From Marisediminitalea oceani (lineage in GTDB: Bacteria; Pseudomonadota; Gammaproteobacteria; Enterobacterales; Alteromonadaceae): a DNA stretch of 64,000 nucleotides. The stretch is from positions 24,950 to 88,949 of the forward strand of contig NZ_RCUA01000032.1 in the NCBI RefSeq assembly GCF_003731635.1. Reading direction: 5' to 3'. Under the pieces are notes generated by a model, which was given only the letters and a program-made list of their open reading frames with translations, made no database searches and was not told where the DNA came from. How positions within the stretch are numbered: the first letter of the stretch is position 1; every line of letters starts with the position of its first letter. Position numbers and translations under genes: made by a program. Positions 1 to 9,114 of the stretch are shown piece by piece.

Positions 1-21
1 ACCTGCCGAAGCGGGATGCGT

Positions 22-49
22 ATAATACGCTTTTGGTTTTCTGCGTCAA
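22..49 (-). promoter_or_regulatory. Strong sigma70-type promoter reading off the left edge, stable-RNA style
   Basis: On the minus strand a TTGACG -35 (44-49) and a TATTAT -10 (22-27) are separated by 16 bp. An A/T-rich UP-like stretch lies upstream (about 50-75), and a GC-rich discriminator (GCATCCCGC) follows the -10. This combination is typical of rRNA and tRNA promoters under growth-rate and stringent control. The transcribed gene lies outside the window, so its identity is inference. Confidence 0.5.
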
Positions 50-341
50 CACTTTTTTGAAAATTTATTTTCGAAGCATTGTCGCTGTATACCGCTTCAC
101 ATAAGGCTTTCACGTTATGCCGGGTTGGCCTGTTAGGGCGATCCCTTTCGAAGTGGGGCGCATTTTAGAGATTTATAATTAAAGGTCAATACCCATACCT
201 AACATTTCTTGTAATTTTGTGATCGAACGGATACTTTGTAACCAATGTGACAATTTTGTCAGCTATTGTTGAACTAAATCGTAAAGTGCTGTTCAAAATT
301 TAGCTAAAAAGTCTCTTTACTATTATAAGTAGGGTTTGAAC

Positions 342-1115
342 ATGAATCGTAGTTGTTGCTTTATCCTTGGTTCGCTGATGTTACTCACTAACCACTGTGC
401 GCTTGCTATTACAGACACAGCTGTTAAAGAAAGTGAAAATAAGGTGCTGCAAGTTTTCATTAAGCGCCAGGTAAACCAGTCGATGTCTGTAGGTCGGGCA
501 GTTGGCTCGATTACCAGTAACTATCCAAATGAAGTTGAAACCATCGTAGCAACTGCACTCGATTTATACCCGGAAAATTACCAGGAGATCATCCATGCAG
601 CAATTTCCTCGCAACCTACGGCTACGTCTAAAATTGTAAAGATTGCTATAGATAAAGAAGTCAGTAGCTGCCCTAATATAGTACAGCTGGCGATACAAGC
701 TGATCCCAGTTACGTGGATTTTGTGGTTGATGCCGCTGCAAATTCGAATCCGGAACAGCTTAAAGACATTGTGCGGGTAGCGGTTCTTACTGAGCCGGAT
801 TCTGCCGATACTATAGTACAAACCCTTACTGCTGAGCATCCTAATGAACTGGTTGACATTCTTTCCAGCGCTATTCGTGCCGTACCACTGGTAGGTGAGT
901 ATGTAGTGGATGCATTACTGGCAGTATTCCCAGGCGAAGCTGAAGCTGTAGTGACTACGGCAGTTCGTGAATCCGGTGAACAGCGGGAACAGGTGCGTAA
1001 GATTATTGAAGCTGCGCATCAGGCCGGAGTAGATGAAGACTCCCTTAAACGGTTTGCTATTAATGGTGGTGCCAGTGAAGAAGAGTACAGTGCTGCGGTA
1101 AAGCAGGATAATTAA
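342..1115 (+). CDS. Secreted alpha-helical repeat protein of unknown function
   Basis: The protein has 257 residues from the ATG at 342, which has an AGTAGGG ribosome site just upstream; an in-frame TTG six bases earlier is a worse choice. Residues 1-22 form a signal peptide ending near CALA. The body (about residues 45-215) is a run of roughly 18-residue units, each with a proline, an acidic or polar cap, and an IVxxA-type helix, for example PNEVETIVATALDLYP and PEQLKDIVRVAVLTEP. This suggests an all-helical solenoid in the periplasm or outside the cell. I recognise no named family or catalytic motif. It stands alone on the plus strand, and its last codons lie in a palindrome shared with the convergent glycosyltransferase gene. 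Confidence 0.7.
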   Translation: MNRSCCFILGSLMLLTNHCALAITDTAVKESENKVLQVFIKRQVNQSMSVGRAVGSITSNYPNEVETIVATALDLYPENYQEIIHAAISSQPTATSKIVKIAIDKEVSSCPNIVQLAIQADPSYVDFVVDAAANSNPEQLKDIVRVAVLTEPDSADTIVQTLTAEHPNELVDILSSAIRAVPLVGEYVVDALLAVFPGEAEAVVTTAVRESGEQREQVRKIIEAAHQAGVDEDSLKRFAINGGASEEEYSAAVKQDN

Positions 1116-1125
1116 TTATCCTGCT
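1102..1125. terminator. 24-bp perfect palindrome at the convergent gene ends
   Basis: The sequence AGCAGGATAATTAATTATCCTGCT reads the same on both strands, and its centre lies between 1113 and 1114. It holds the last codons and stop codons of both convergent genes, so both proteins end in Q-D-N. As RNA it could fold into a stem of about ten pairs in either direction and act as a shared transcription end. No clear U-tract follows on either strand, so terminator activity is inference. Confidence 0.45.
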
Positions 1126-2872
1126 GCGCAACTAACTCATTCCACTCTTTTTGGTCTTTTATTGAGAAGTTTTCCCGACGCAGCGTAAGATTAGGGTTAT
1201 ATGCCGGATCATGGGCAATCACCTCTGCCCAATTGGACTTTAAGTAATCGAGCTCAGCATTGAAACGGGCCATTTTCTTTTTACTTACGTCCAGCCCTCG
1301 CGATACCGATTCATGATGATAAAGTTCTGCCTCAGCGCAGTAGAGGTTTCTTACTCCTTGCGCTCTCACCCGCAGGCAGAAGTCCACGTCATTAAACGCG
1401 ACTGTGAGATCTGTTTCATTTAATCCCCCCACCGCATCAAACAACGACTTTTTCACCAGTAAGCAAGCGGCGGTTACTGCACTGTAATTATGTGAGGCGA
1501 TTAGCCGGTTCATATAACCGGGATGGTACCGAGGAAAGTACTTATGGGCATGCCCGGCTCCACCGCCATAGCCCAATACTACACCGGCATGCTGAATACG
1601 GTCGTCGCCGTACATGAGCTTCGCACCCACACAACCAATATCTTCTCTTAACGCATGACCAACCATATATTCCAGCCAGTCCGGCGTGATCACCTCGATA
1701 TCGTTATTGATCAACCCGATCACTTCTCCTTTGGCCTGCTGCGCCGCAAAGTTATTGATAGCGGAGTAGTTAAAGGGATGTGGGTATTTTAATACCCTGA
1801 TCTTCTCGTGTTGACTGAGTTCCTCGAAATAAGCCAGGGATTCAGGCTCATCGGAGTTATTATCCACCAGCAGAATTTCATAGTTCTGGTAGGTGCTCTT
1901 GGTCAAAATAGACTCGATACACTCTTTAACCAGTTGTTTGGCATTTTTGGTGGGGATGATGAGCGAGACTAAAGGCCTATTGAATATTGGCCACTGGATA
2001 ACATTAACGAGTTTGTCGGACACTACCCTGGAACGAGCGTCTATCGTGTTAACAAGCTGAGTAATCTCTTTAAGCTGAGCACGTTTTTTGGCATTGCTAT
2101 CGGGGCGGTGAATTAACGCGTAAGGAAAATGCTCGACCACCATATCCGGCGATTTAAGCCACCACTCGCTAATGAGGCCAGCTATGGACTTTGCTGTTGT
2201 GGTGCTAATTGCTCTTCTCCAATCAGCAGGTAGCACAACGCCTGTTTCGATATACCCGTTGGTTAACTGATAATCCGGATTCCAGTCTGGCAACATTCGT
2301 GCATTCTCAAAGGTGTTGCCTGAGTTTTTTTCATCGGTGTCCACATAGAGTAATGCAGTGATGTGCTGACGAGCCAATAACGCTAGTGTTGATGGATGCA
2401 GTTCATCACCACACTCTAATAATAGTAAGGGTACATTCTCTGACGTTACAACATCATCCGTAAGGTGGTTAAACGCGGTAATATTTAGCGTTTTAGTATT
2501 GGTCTGCCGTTTAAACAACGTGCACTGTACAAGAACGGATTCAATATGTGCCGACTGATGAACTAACGATGCCAGGGTTTTCGATACTCCCAGCGCATCG
2601 TTACCAATAATTGCGACTGAAATTTTAGCGTGCAGTACCGGTAAATCAGCCAATATTTGATTGATGTCGCTGGCTTGCTTAGCTAACGACTGATTGTAAA
2701 GTGCCTGAAGTTTTTTCTTACTCGGAAACCCATAAAACAGTCCGGATTTTTGCAATGAACGGCTGTAAAAAGAGGTAAGAGCCGGGTTTTTCTTAGCAAA
2801 ATTACGCAATGGCTTGGGCACAACCCCAACACCAGCCTTAATTGCCATCATCGAATATTTTTTTACAGACAT
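1112..2872 (-). CDS. Tandem GT2-type glycosyltransferase
   Basis: The protein has 586 residues from the ATG at 2872; a TTG at 2887 with a nearby AAGG is a possible longer start. The C-terminal part (from about residue 300) is a full GT2 catalytic domain: VSLIIPTKNAKQLVKECI, the LLVDNNS strand, the GLINNDIEV metal-site region, and FNDVDFCLRVRAQG with the acceptor-side acidic residues. Residues about 85-250 look like a second, decayed GT-A domain, with YVDTDE standing where an active enzyme has a DxD-type site and DWNPDYQLTNGYI resembling the usual DWSPDLLLSHNYI. No membrane segment is evident. Such proteins add sugars to O-antigen, capsule or other surface glycans; the acceptor here is unknown. 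It lies 12 kb from the polysaccharide locus and appears to be a single-gene unit. Confidence 0.8.
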   Translation of the reverse strand: MSVKKYSMMAIKAGVGVVPKPLRNFAKKNPALTSFYSRSLQKSGLFYGFPSKKKLQALYNQSLAKQASDINQILADLPVLHAKISVAIIGNDALGVSKTLASLVHQSAHIESVLVQCTLFKRQTNTKTLNITAFNHLTDDVVTSENVPLLLLECGDELHPSTLALLARQHITALLYVDTDEKNSGNTFENARMLPDWNPDYQLTNGYIETGVVLPADWRRAISTTTAKSIAGLISEWWLKSPDMVVEHFPYALIHRPDSNAKKRAQLKEITQLVNTIDARSRVVSDKLVNVIQWPIFNRPLVSLIIPTKNAKQLVKECIESILTKSTYQNYEILLVDNNSDEPESLAYFEELSQHEKIRVLKYPHPFNYSAINNFAAQQAKGEVIGLINNDIEVITPDWLEYMVGHALREDIGCVGAKLMYGDDRIQHAGVVLGYGGGAGHAHKYFPRYHPGYMNRLIASHNYSAVTAACLLVKKSLFDAVGGLNETDLTVAFNDVDFCLRVRAQGVRNLYCAEAELYHHESVSRGLDVSKKKMARFNAELDYLKSNWAEVIAHDPAYNPNLTLRRENFSIKDQKEWNELVAQQDN

Positions 2873-3025
2873 GCGCGAAGAATTCAAAAACCTTGATTAG
2901 TAATTATCCGGTTACTGGTAATGCATAGCAACCGGCGGGCAGTATCGCTTAAAAAACAAAAAGGGGCAATCTGCCGCCACAACGAGTACTCGAACAAGAT
3001 AGCCATCAACCTAGCTAGACGTTGA

Positions 3026-4279
3026 TTAATCGAACATATCAAATGGAAAATCGTCAAAGGGCAGTTCGGACATAGGAATACGCGTGAAATTAAGTGGTTT
3101 AAGTCGTGCCTTTAGGTGCTTCTGCAGCCCTTTAACCGTTTTAATTTCCCGGCACTTTGCCATGAGAATCTCAACATCTTGCTCAAGCGCCTGGCGATAT
3201 TCTCGTAAGCCTTTTTCCCGGGCGGCCTTAGTGCCACCACCAAAGCGCTGCCAAATTATCACACTCAGTCCGTCACCGCGTCGCAACTCGTGATAATCGG
3301 CGTTTAACTGTTTAACCTTGTCTTTTAATATTGTTTCTAACTGCACAGTTAAATTGTCGTTTAACTCCAACTGATATTCTGGCAAATACTGCTGTGCTAA
3401 CAAAAATATAGCCAGCGGATCCTTAACGTCCCTGGCGTGTGAAAGTTGTTGCATCAAATCCATTTTTTCAGCCTTCTTATCCGGGTCGAGTTCCCGGTCA
3501 GGATGCAGCTTTTTAGCTAACTGCCGATAGAGTCTGTTGATTTGTTTATCGCTGAACAAAGCAGTAGCTACATCGACATTCGTATTATGGAAGTCTTGAT
3601 TATGTTGTTGGTACGAATGATCGTGTTGATCTGACTCGTCATGAAAATATGGCGACTCCTGCCCGTGAATATCTTCATCATCACCCACGTAACCTGATTC
3701 CATTTTATGTTTGAGCACCGATTCAAAATAGGCCATTGCCTTATGCGGGTCATGGATCAACTCAACCAACTCTTCGTCACTGAGTTCTATCTCTTCTCCA
3801 AGCATTAGCGACAACTCAATCCGGTAATGATCGAGTTGCTCCTCAGGTACCTCGCTGGAGTTGGGGTTCTGCTTAATTGAGGTGACTATCGCTTCATTAA
3901 AAGCGTCCCTCAAGTCATTGGTATTCACAGGATTAAACGGATTCGACTCAAGTATCGTTAATTCTTCCTGGATCCAATCCAGCAGGGCCTCATGTTGCCT
4001 ACCCTTTATTGATTTACGCGGCACAAAAGAAACTAGATGGCGGATCCACTGCTCGTTAGCCCGGCAGACCTCCTGTTCAATGGGTTCAACCGATTGCTTG
4101 AAGTACGCCATAAACGCTTCAAGCTTAGCCTGATAACGGTCATTTCGTTGCTGTTTTTTGTTAACTTCTACCCACAGTTTATCGACCGTCTCCCGTGCTT
4201 GGGCGCTTTGGCTTCCTGAGGAACTCACTGATACAACCGTTAACCCACTATTGCTGTTGATGTGACCTTGCTTAGCCAT
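3026..4279 (-). CDS. J-domain-like protein of unknown function
   Basis: The protein has 417 residues. The ATG at 4279 is followed by a low-complexity, serine-rich N-terminus. Residues about 243-300 look like a J-domain: helix II (INRLYRQLAKKL), the invariant HPD tripeptide at about 259-261, then a charged helix III and a conserved RDVKDPLAIF stretch. J-domains stimulate the ATPase of Hsp70 (DnaK). There is no zinc finger or G/F-rich region, so it is a type III-like co-chaperone. A His/Asp/Gln-rich linker lies at about 199-235. It is 180 bp downstream of jetD on the same strand, so it could be read through from the Wadjet operon; whether it belongs to that system is unknown. Confidence 0.7.
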   Translation of the reverse strand: MAKQGHINSNSGLTVVSVSSSGSQSAQARETVDKLWVEVNKKQQRNDRYQAKLEAFMAYFKQSVEPIEQEVCRANEQWIRHLVSFVPRKSIKGRQHEALLDWIQEELTILESNPFNPVNTNDLRDAFNEAIVTSIKQNPNSSEVPEEQLDHYRIELSLMLGEEIELSDEELVELIHDPHKAMAYFESVLKHKMESGYVGDDEDIHGQESPYFHDESDQHDHSYQQHNQDFHNTNVDVATALFSDKQINRLYRQLAKKLHPDRELDPDKKAEKMDLMQQLSHARDVKDPLAIFLLAQQYLPEYQLELNDNLTVQLETILKDKVKQLNADYHELRRGDGLSVIIWQRFGGGTKAAREKGLREYRQALEQDVEILMAKCREIKTVKGLQKHLKARLKPLNFTRIPMSELPFDDFPFDMFD

Positions 4280-4458
4280 TACTTATCTCTTTGTAGACCT
4301 TCATTCCAATTCGCCAGCATACTGTTAGCAAACCTTTCATTACATTCAGCGATCCTACCATGTTTGTTTTGCTAAACCGATGTTACTAACCACTATTGCA
4401 GTAAACGTATGCGCTCTCATCCCCTGTCATAGCCGTGACAAATACAACCAAACTATTG

Positions 4459-5658
4459 TTACTTACATCCTAGTTGCCGTAACTGCTCGGTTAACAGACT
4501 GAATGGAATTCTTTCTTGTTCCAGCCTTAAGCGCGGTTGCCAATGATCTGCTTTTAGCTTTGAATAGAGTGCAGCTTCGGCGGGAATGAGGTTGGGCAGG
4601 CTTTCTGGCGTTTGGCGTTTGTTAAGCGCTTCCGCGCCCCAAAAAGGCTTAGTGGCTAACAATGTCGCCTCATCCATCAACAGCGATTGAGTGTTGCTGA
4701 AATACCCGCGTATTTGTGAGAGCATGGCAAAACCGTCAGTATCAATATCGCCCCAGTAATATAGTCGGCAGTTGTTTAACCACTGTATCTGTTTGAGCAA
4801 CTGAATGCTATAGCCTTTGCCAAAGATTACCAGCGCATTTTTCACATTGGGAAACGCCAGACCATTTACCAGGTTTTCCGTTATGAAGACACGGTCGACC
4901 ATTAACGACAACTGAGCAAAATGGCTAATCGGTAGCGTAATATCCCGCAACCCGCCAAATTCATAATACAGTTGTGTGTCAAGCAGCCGAAAGCGTATCT
5001 GTGGCTCATCAAAACGCAAACCAAAGCGCTTTTCAAAACCGTGTTCACCCATCTGCGTATACTGGCTATTAATCGCGTCCGCGGGTAATACCGAATCTAA
5101 CAGCGTTTTTACGGTTTGCTTGCGGTGTTCTATATACTTACTGTCTACCCCGGCTATGGGGAGCTCGCGCAGATAACACCCGGGGATCGGATTCGCCCTG
5201 AAAAAGTGCGCAATCGCAATAAGCTTCTCCCACTCCCCCGCATGATTCAGTAACAGTTTAATCGATATCTGCTGGCCAATGCGCACATGAGGCAAACCAG
5301 CTTGCAACAGCTTGGCATCGGCAATGAATTGCTGCCATTCCTGCCATTTCCCACAAAACCGGGCCAAAGCTTCTGGCGACTCAAACACCACAGCAACGGG
5401 GACATTCTGACGCCCCATAGTGGCATAACTCACTTGTTGTTTAAGCAGACTCACGCCAGCATAAGGCAGAAGCTCCCGCTCAAAGGCCTGTTGAGCGGTC
5501 GTCAGTACGGCAAAATCGTGCAGCAGTTGTTTGTCTGTCGGCCGTTTGAGTGAAACTTGCAAAGGAAATAACATTTCGCCACAGAGCCACTGCTTGTAGA
5601 ACATCTGATTTTGCCATTGCTTTTGCAGTTTTGCTTTCAGCGCTTTTACTGTCTGCAC
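4459..5658 (-). CDS. jetD: Wadjet subunit JetD (Toprim nuclease-like)
   Basis: The protein has 399 residues and matches the DUF3322 plus DUF2220 architecture of JetD. The C-terminal half carries Toprim signatures: the glutamate in VFITEN (E261) and the metal-binding DIDTDG (304-309), as in topoisomerase VI subunit A. In Wadjet systems JetD is the nuclease that cleaves circular plasmid DNA held by the JetABC SMC complex. The start is a GTG at 5658 with a strong AAGGGG ribosome site eight bases upstream. It begins 12 bp after the jetC stop, so it is the last core gene of the operon. Confidence 0.93.
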   Translation of the reverse strand: MQTVKALKAKLQKQWQNQMFYKQWLCGEMLFPLQVSLKRPTDKQLLHDFAVLTTAQQAFERELLPYAGVSLLKQQVSYATMGRQNVPVAVVFESPEALARFCGKWQEWQQFIADAKLLQAGLPHVRIGQQISIKLLLNHAGEWEKLIAIAHFFRANPIPGCYLRELPIAGVDSKYIEHRKQTVKTLLDSVLPADAINSQYTQMGEHGFEKRFGLRFDEPQIRFRLLDTQLYYEFGGLRDITLPISHFAQLSLMVDRVFITENLVNGLAFPNVKNALVIFGKGYSIQLLKQIQWLNNCRLYYWGDIDTDGFAMLSQIRGYFSNTQSLLMDEATLLATKPFWGAEALNKRQTPESLPNLIPAEAALYSKLKADHWQPRLRLEQERIPFSLLTEQLRQLGCK

Positions 5659-5670
5659 CTATTAAACCCC

Positions 5671-8600
5671 TTATTCACGTTCCGGCGCTGGGTTATGTTC
5701 TACCTCTTCCACCAGCGCTTTATATTGCCGCTGCGATTTATGTTGTGCGAGCCGCTCACGATATTCTTTTATAGTCATATTCAGCACCATGGAGCGGTTA
5801 TTGCGCTGATCAACAAAGTGCACTTGTTTTACGTAGTGTTCAATGACATCGAGTTTCTGTAGCGGCGTTACCAGTAACAGTTGAAGTCCGAGTTTTTTAA
5901 ACAATTCAAGCCCAAAACGTGTACTGTCTTTCGAGCCACGGGCAAAGGCTTCGTCAATCACCACCAGATTAAAACGGCGCTTGGCGTTTGCGCCGGTTTC
6001 TTCATCCACCAGGCGATATTGCAGCAGGATGGCCGCCGCCAAAATGGAATACGCCAGCTTCTCTTTCTGCCCGCCGGACTTACCCCCTGAGTCGGAATAA
6101 CACTCTTTCTCACTGTTATCTTCACGGTATCGCTCAACCACATTAAATAGTTGCCAGAAACGTACATCCACCACTTTCTGAGTCCACTTCGGCTCGTTGC
6201 GCATTTGTTCAATCAGCGCTTTGACCTGCTCGAACTTGTGTTCGGAATATAAATTGTCGTCGGTAGAAAACTCCACACAACTCTTCAGGCGCTGTTTGAA
6301 TTCACGAATATCCAAATCCGATGAGGAAATACTGTCTATTTCAATATAGGTGCCCTGCTGGTAATCCAGTTCCCGTAGCGAACGGTTGATCATACTGACT
6401 CGCGCATCTATTTGCTCTTCCTGCTTATCCAGATAGCTACGAAACAGTGCCATCGAACGAATGGTGTCCTGATTAAGCATTTCTTTAAAACGGGTTTCAT
6501 GGCGGGGTAAGTCTTCATCCTGCAGTGTTTTCAGCATCTGCTGATATTCAGACAGTGACTGCTCACTAACGTCCAGTTCGGTTACATCGTTAGGAAAACG
6601 GAAAGCAAAATCTTTCATGGCGGTGAGCATCTGCTTTTCCCGCTTACTGCGTTTCTCCTCAAGATGCTGGATTTTTTCATTCAGTTTGGTGCGTAACACC
6701 GAGCATTGGTTCGCCAGCATGTCGATGCGCAATTGCGCCGCACCATGCTTTTCATACAAGGCGGACAGATCCGGGTAACAACGCTGCTTTACCTGTTCGG
6801 ATACTGCGTTACACTCGGCTGTCTTTTCAGCCAGGATCTTATGATCGTCTTCCAGCTTAGTCTCAAGTTTACCCAGTTGTTGATAGTGCGCACGAAACGC
6901 TTCTTCCACCTGGGTTAATTCGGTTTGTGCGTGCTGAAACTGTTGTTGTAACTCCCGCAATACATCGGAGCTTTGTTCCAGTACCCGTATTTCTTGCCTG
7001 GCTACTTCCAACTGATTAGCAAACTGTGACCAGTTGATTTGCTCAAAGGTTAAGTTAAAGTCGCTGAGGTTTTTGGCCTGACGACGTAACTCTTCAATAT
7101 CGCTGCGCTGGCTGGCGCATTGCGCTAACTTGGTTGCCATGGCCCCGGCATCAGTTTGCAGTGCACGTATTTGGGCGGCCAGCAGGTCGAGCTTTGCCTG
7201 GTTACTCCAGCCAAGTACAAAGCGGCTTTTGTCATGCAAGCTGTGGCGATCGTCTTTCTCATGACGAAAACGACCTGACTTTACCTGCCCCTGCAGAGTG
7301 ATGGCTTTTTCACTCCGACGAAAGTCAGTCATTGACTCGCAGCACTGATAGTCAAAACGCTGCTGTAACTCGCGGTGCAACCACTGAAAGTGCTCACTGT
7401 CGCGCTTGATTGCTATTTTTGCCAGCAGAGAATCCGGCTGCGGCGATTGCGGAAAGTAATTCTCGGTACTTTTAACACGGTAATACACCAACCGCGTACC
7501 CAGATGGGTGTTTTCAACAAAATCACTCACATCAGCGTACAGTGAATCCGGTACCACCAACGACAATGCAAAGTTGTGCATCACCCGCTCAACGGCGCCC
7601 TGCCATTGAGTCTGGCTCTGTTTTACCTGCACCAACTCACCAACAAAGGGTAAGCGGCTTTCCTCTACATTAAGATGTTCACACAATCGCTCGCGGATGT
7701 TTAGCTGGCGTACCGGGATATTGGATTTGCGATGACGCAGCGCCTCCAACTCTTGCTGCACCGCCTGTTGTTGTTGCTGTAACTGGTGGTTTTGCAACTT
7801 GTAATCGTCTTGCCGGCTCTCAATATTTTCGAGTTGCTGTTGATGTTGTTCAAACAAAGAATGCGATTCACGTATATTGCTGACAAAGTTATCTGCTGTT
7901 AGCGCTTCGGGCAGCCCGAGCTGCTTCACCAGTGCGAGATAGTTATCACACAAACGCTTACTTTGGTTTCTTGCTTCATCTAAGCCTTTAATTTTATCTT
8001 GCAGTTGCTGCAACCGGCCCCCACCGTTTTGATCGATATCGCTTCTGAGCTGACTTACCGTTTGATTAAGGCGATGTTTCTGACTTTGCAACTGCTGTTC
8101 ATCAATGGCCAGTTTTTCAAGCTCTCCTTGCTGGCGGGCAATCCGCTTTTGATACAGTACAATCGCTTTCTCGGCCATAAAGCTGTCTACGTAATCACGG
8201 CAGAACGCAAAGTGTTGTTTTTCCTGCGCCGCCTCTTTCGCCTGACGGCCATGTTTATCAATCGGTTGGAGTAAGGTAATTTTTTCACGAGCCGCGACCA
8301 CCGCGTCGTGGAGTCGCTTTAATGATTCATAATTGCGCTCCAGTTCCTGAATTTGCCCCTCCACATCGGGCTGCTCAAGCATATTCTGGCGCACAAAATC
8401 GGTCACAGAGCCGACTGATTTCATGGAAATCGTTTGATTAAACAACTCCAGCGCCTTGCCATCGGTACCTAACCCCAACCACTTACTGAAGGTTTGTTGA
8501 TATTGATTAAAACTCTCAACCAGAGTGAGCTCGGGCATTTTTTGCAAGCGTTTACGCAACGCCTTAATTTGCGTGCCAAAGTCGCTGAAGTGGGTGGCAA

Positions 8601-9114
8601 TGTCGAGCGCCTCCGGAACAACAACGAACAAGCGTTTCACTTTGTTTTCGCCAGGTTTGAGCCAGAAGATCTGCGCCAGCGTAATTGTTTGTTGCAGTGC
8701 TACGGAGTGAAATTGTGCCAGCAGTACCGAATAGTGATTTCCCTTGCTACGCAAACCTACCGCACGGGCTTTACCCGACTCATCCTGCTGTGACGTATAA
8801 TAGCCGTAAAAGTACGACTCCAGCGAACGCTCTTTGTTTTCAGCACCCGCAGCCTTATTAAACGCCAGCTTTCTGGGCGGAACCAGCAACGTTGTCAGGC
8901 CATCGACCAGCGTTGATTTACCGCTACCGATATTGCCGGTGAGCAGGCAATTGTCGCCACTATTGTCCAGGTGCCAGATCTGCCTATCAAAGGTCCCCCA
9001 GTTTAATACCTCAAACCGGGTTAAACGAAAACCCTGCCGCTGCGTTGCTTGTGATACAGGGCGAGGATCGTTATGTATTGGCGCAGCGGCCTCTGTTAAC
9101 GTGTCACTGCTCAT
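5671..9114 (-). CDS. jetC: Wadjet subunit JetC (SMC/MukB-like ATPase)
   Basis: The protein has 1147 residues from the ATG at 9114, preceded by GAGGAAG at a proper distance inside the end of jetB; a start 51 bases upstream would overlap jetB further and has no better site. Walker A is GNIGSGKST (about 60-68). Long glutamine- and charge-rich coiled coils follow, interrupted by a hinge-like region. The C-terminus has the SGGKSGGQKEKLAYS signature and Walker B VVIDEAFAR. This is the SMC-type motor of the JetABC condensin-like complex, related to MukB and MksB. It overlaps jetB by 11 bp, consistent with translational coupling. Confidence 0.95.
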   Translation of the reverse strand: MSSDTLTEAAAPIHNDPRPVSQATQRQGFRLTRFEVLNWGTFDRQIWHLDNSGDNCLLTGNIGSGKSTLVDGLTTLLVPPRKLAFNKAAGAENKERSLESYFYGYYTSQQDESGKARAVGLRSKGNHYSVLLAQFHSVALQQTITLAQIFWLKPGENKVKRLFVVVPEALDIATHFSDFGTQIKALRKRLQKMPELTLVESFNQYQQTFSKWLGLGTDGKALELFNQTISMKSVGSVTDFVRQNMLEQPDVEGQIQELERNYESLKRLHDAVVAAREKITLLQPIDKHGRQAKEAAQEKQHFAFCRDYVDSFMAEKAIVLYQKRIARQQGELEKLAIDEQQLQSQKHRLNQTVSQLRSDIDQNGGGRLQQLQDKIKGLDEARNQSKRLCDNYLALVKQLGLPEALTADNFVSNIRESHSLFEQHQQQLENIESRQDDYKLQNHQLQQQQQAVQQELEALRHRKSNIPVRQLNIRERLCEHLNVEESRLPFVGELVQVKQSQTQWQGAVERVMHNFALSLVVPDSLYADVSDFVENTHLGTRLVYYRVKSTENYFPQSPQPDSLLAKIAIKRDSEHFQWLHRELQQRFDYQCCESMTDFRRSEKAITLQGQVKSGRFRHEKDDRHSLHDKSRFVLGWSNQAKLDLLAAQIRALQTDAGAMATKLAQCASQRSDIEELRRQAKNLSDFNLTFEQINWSQFANQLEVARQEIRVLEQSSDVLRELQQQFQHAQTELTQVEEAFRAHYQQLGKLETKLEDDHKILAEKTAECNAVSEQVKQRCYPDLSALYEKHGAAQLRIDMLANQCSVLRTKLNEKIQHLEEKRSKREKQMLTAMKDFAFRFPNDVTELDVSEQSLSEYQQMLKTLQDEDLPRHETRFKEMLNQDTIRSMALFRSYLDKQEEQIDARVSMINRSLRELDYQQGTYIEIDSISSSDLDIREFKQRLKSCVEFSTDDNLYSEHKFEQVKALIEQMRNEPKWTQKVVDVRFWQLFNVVERYREDNSEKECYSDSGGKSGGQKEKLAYSILAAAILLQYRLVDEETGANAKRRFNLVVIDEAFARGSKDSTRFGLELFKKLGLQLLLVTPLQKLDVIEHYVKQVHFVDQRNNRSMVLNMTIKEYRERLAQHKSQRQYKALVEEVEHNPAPERE

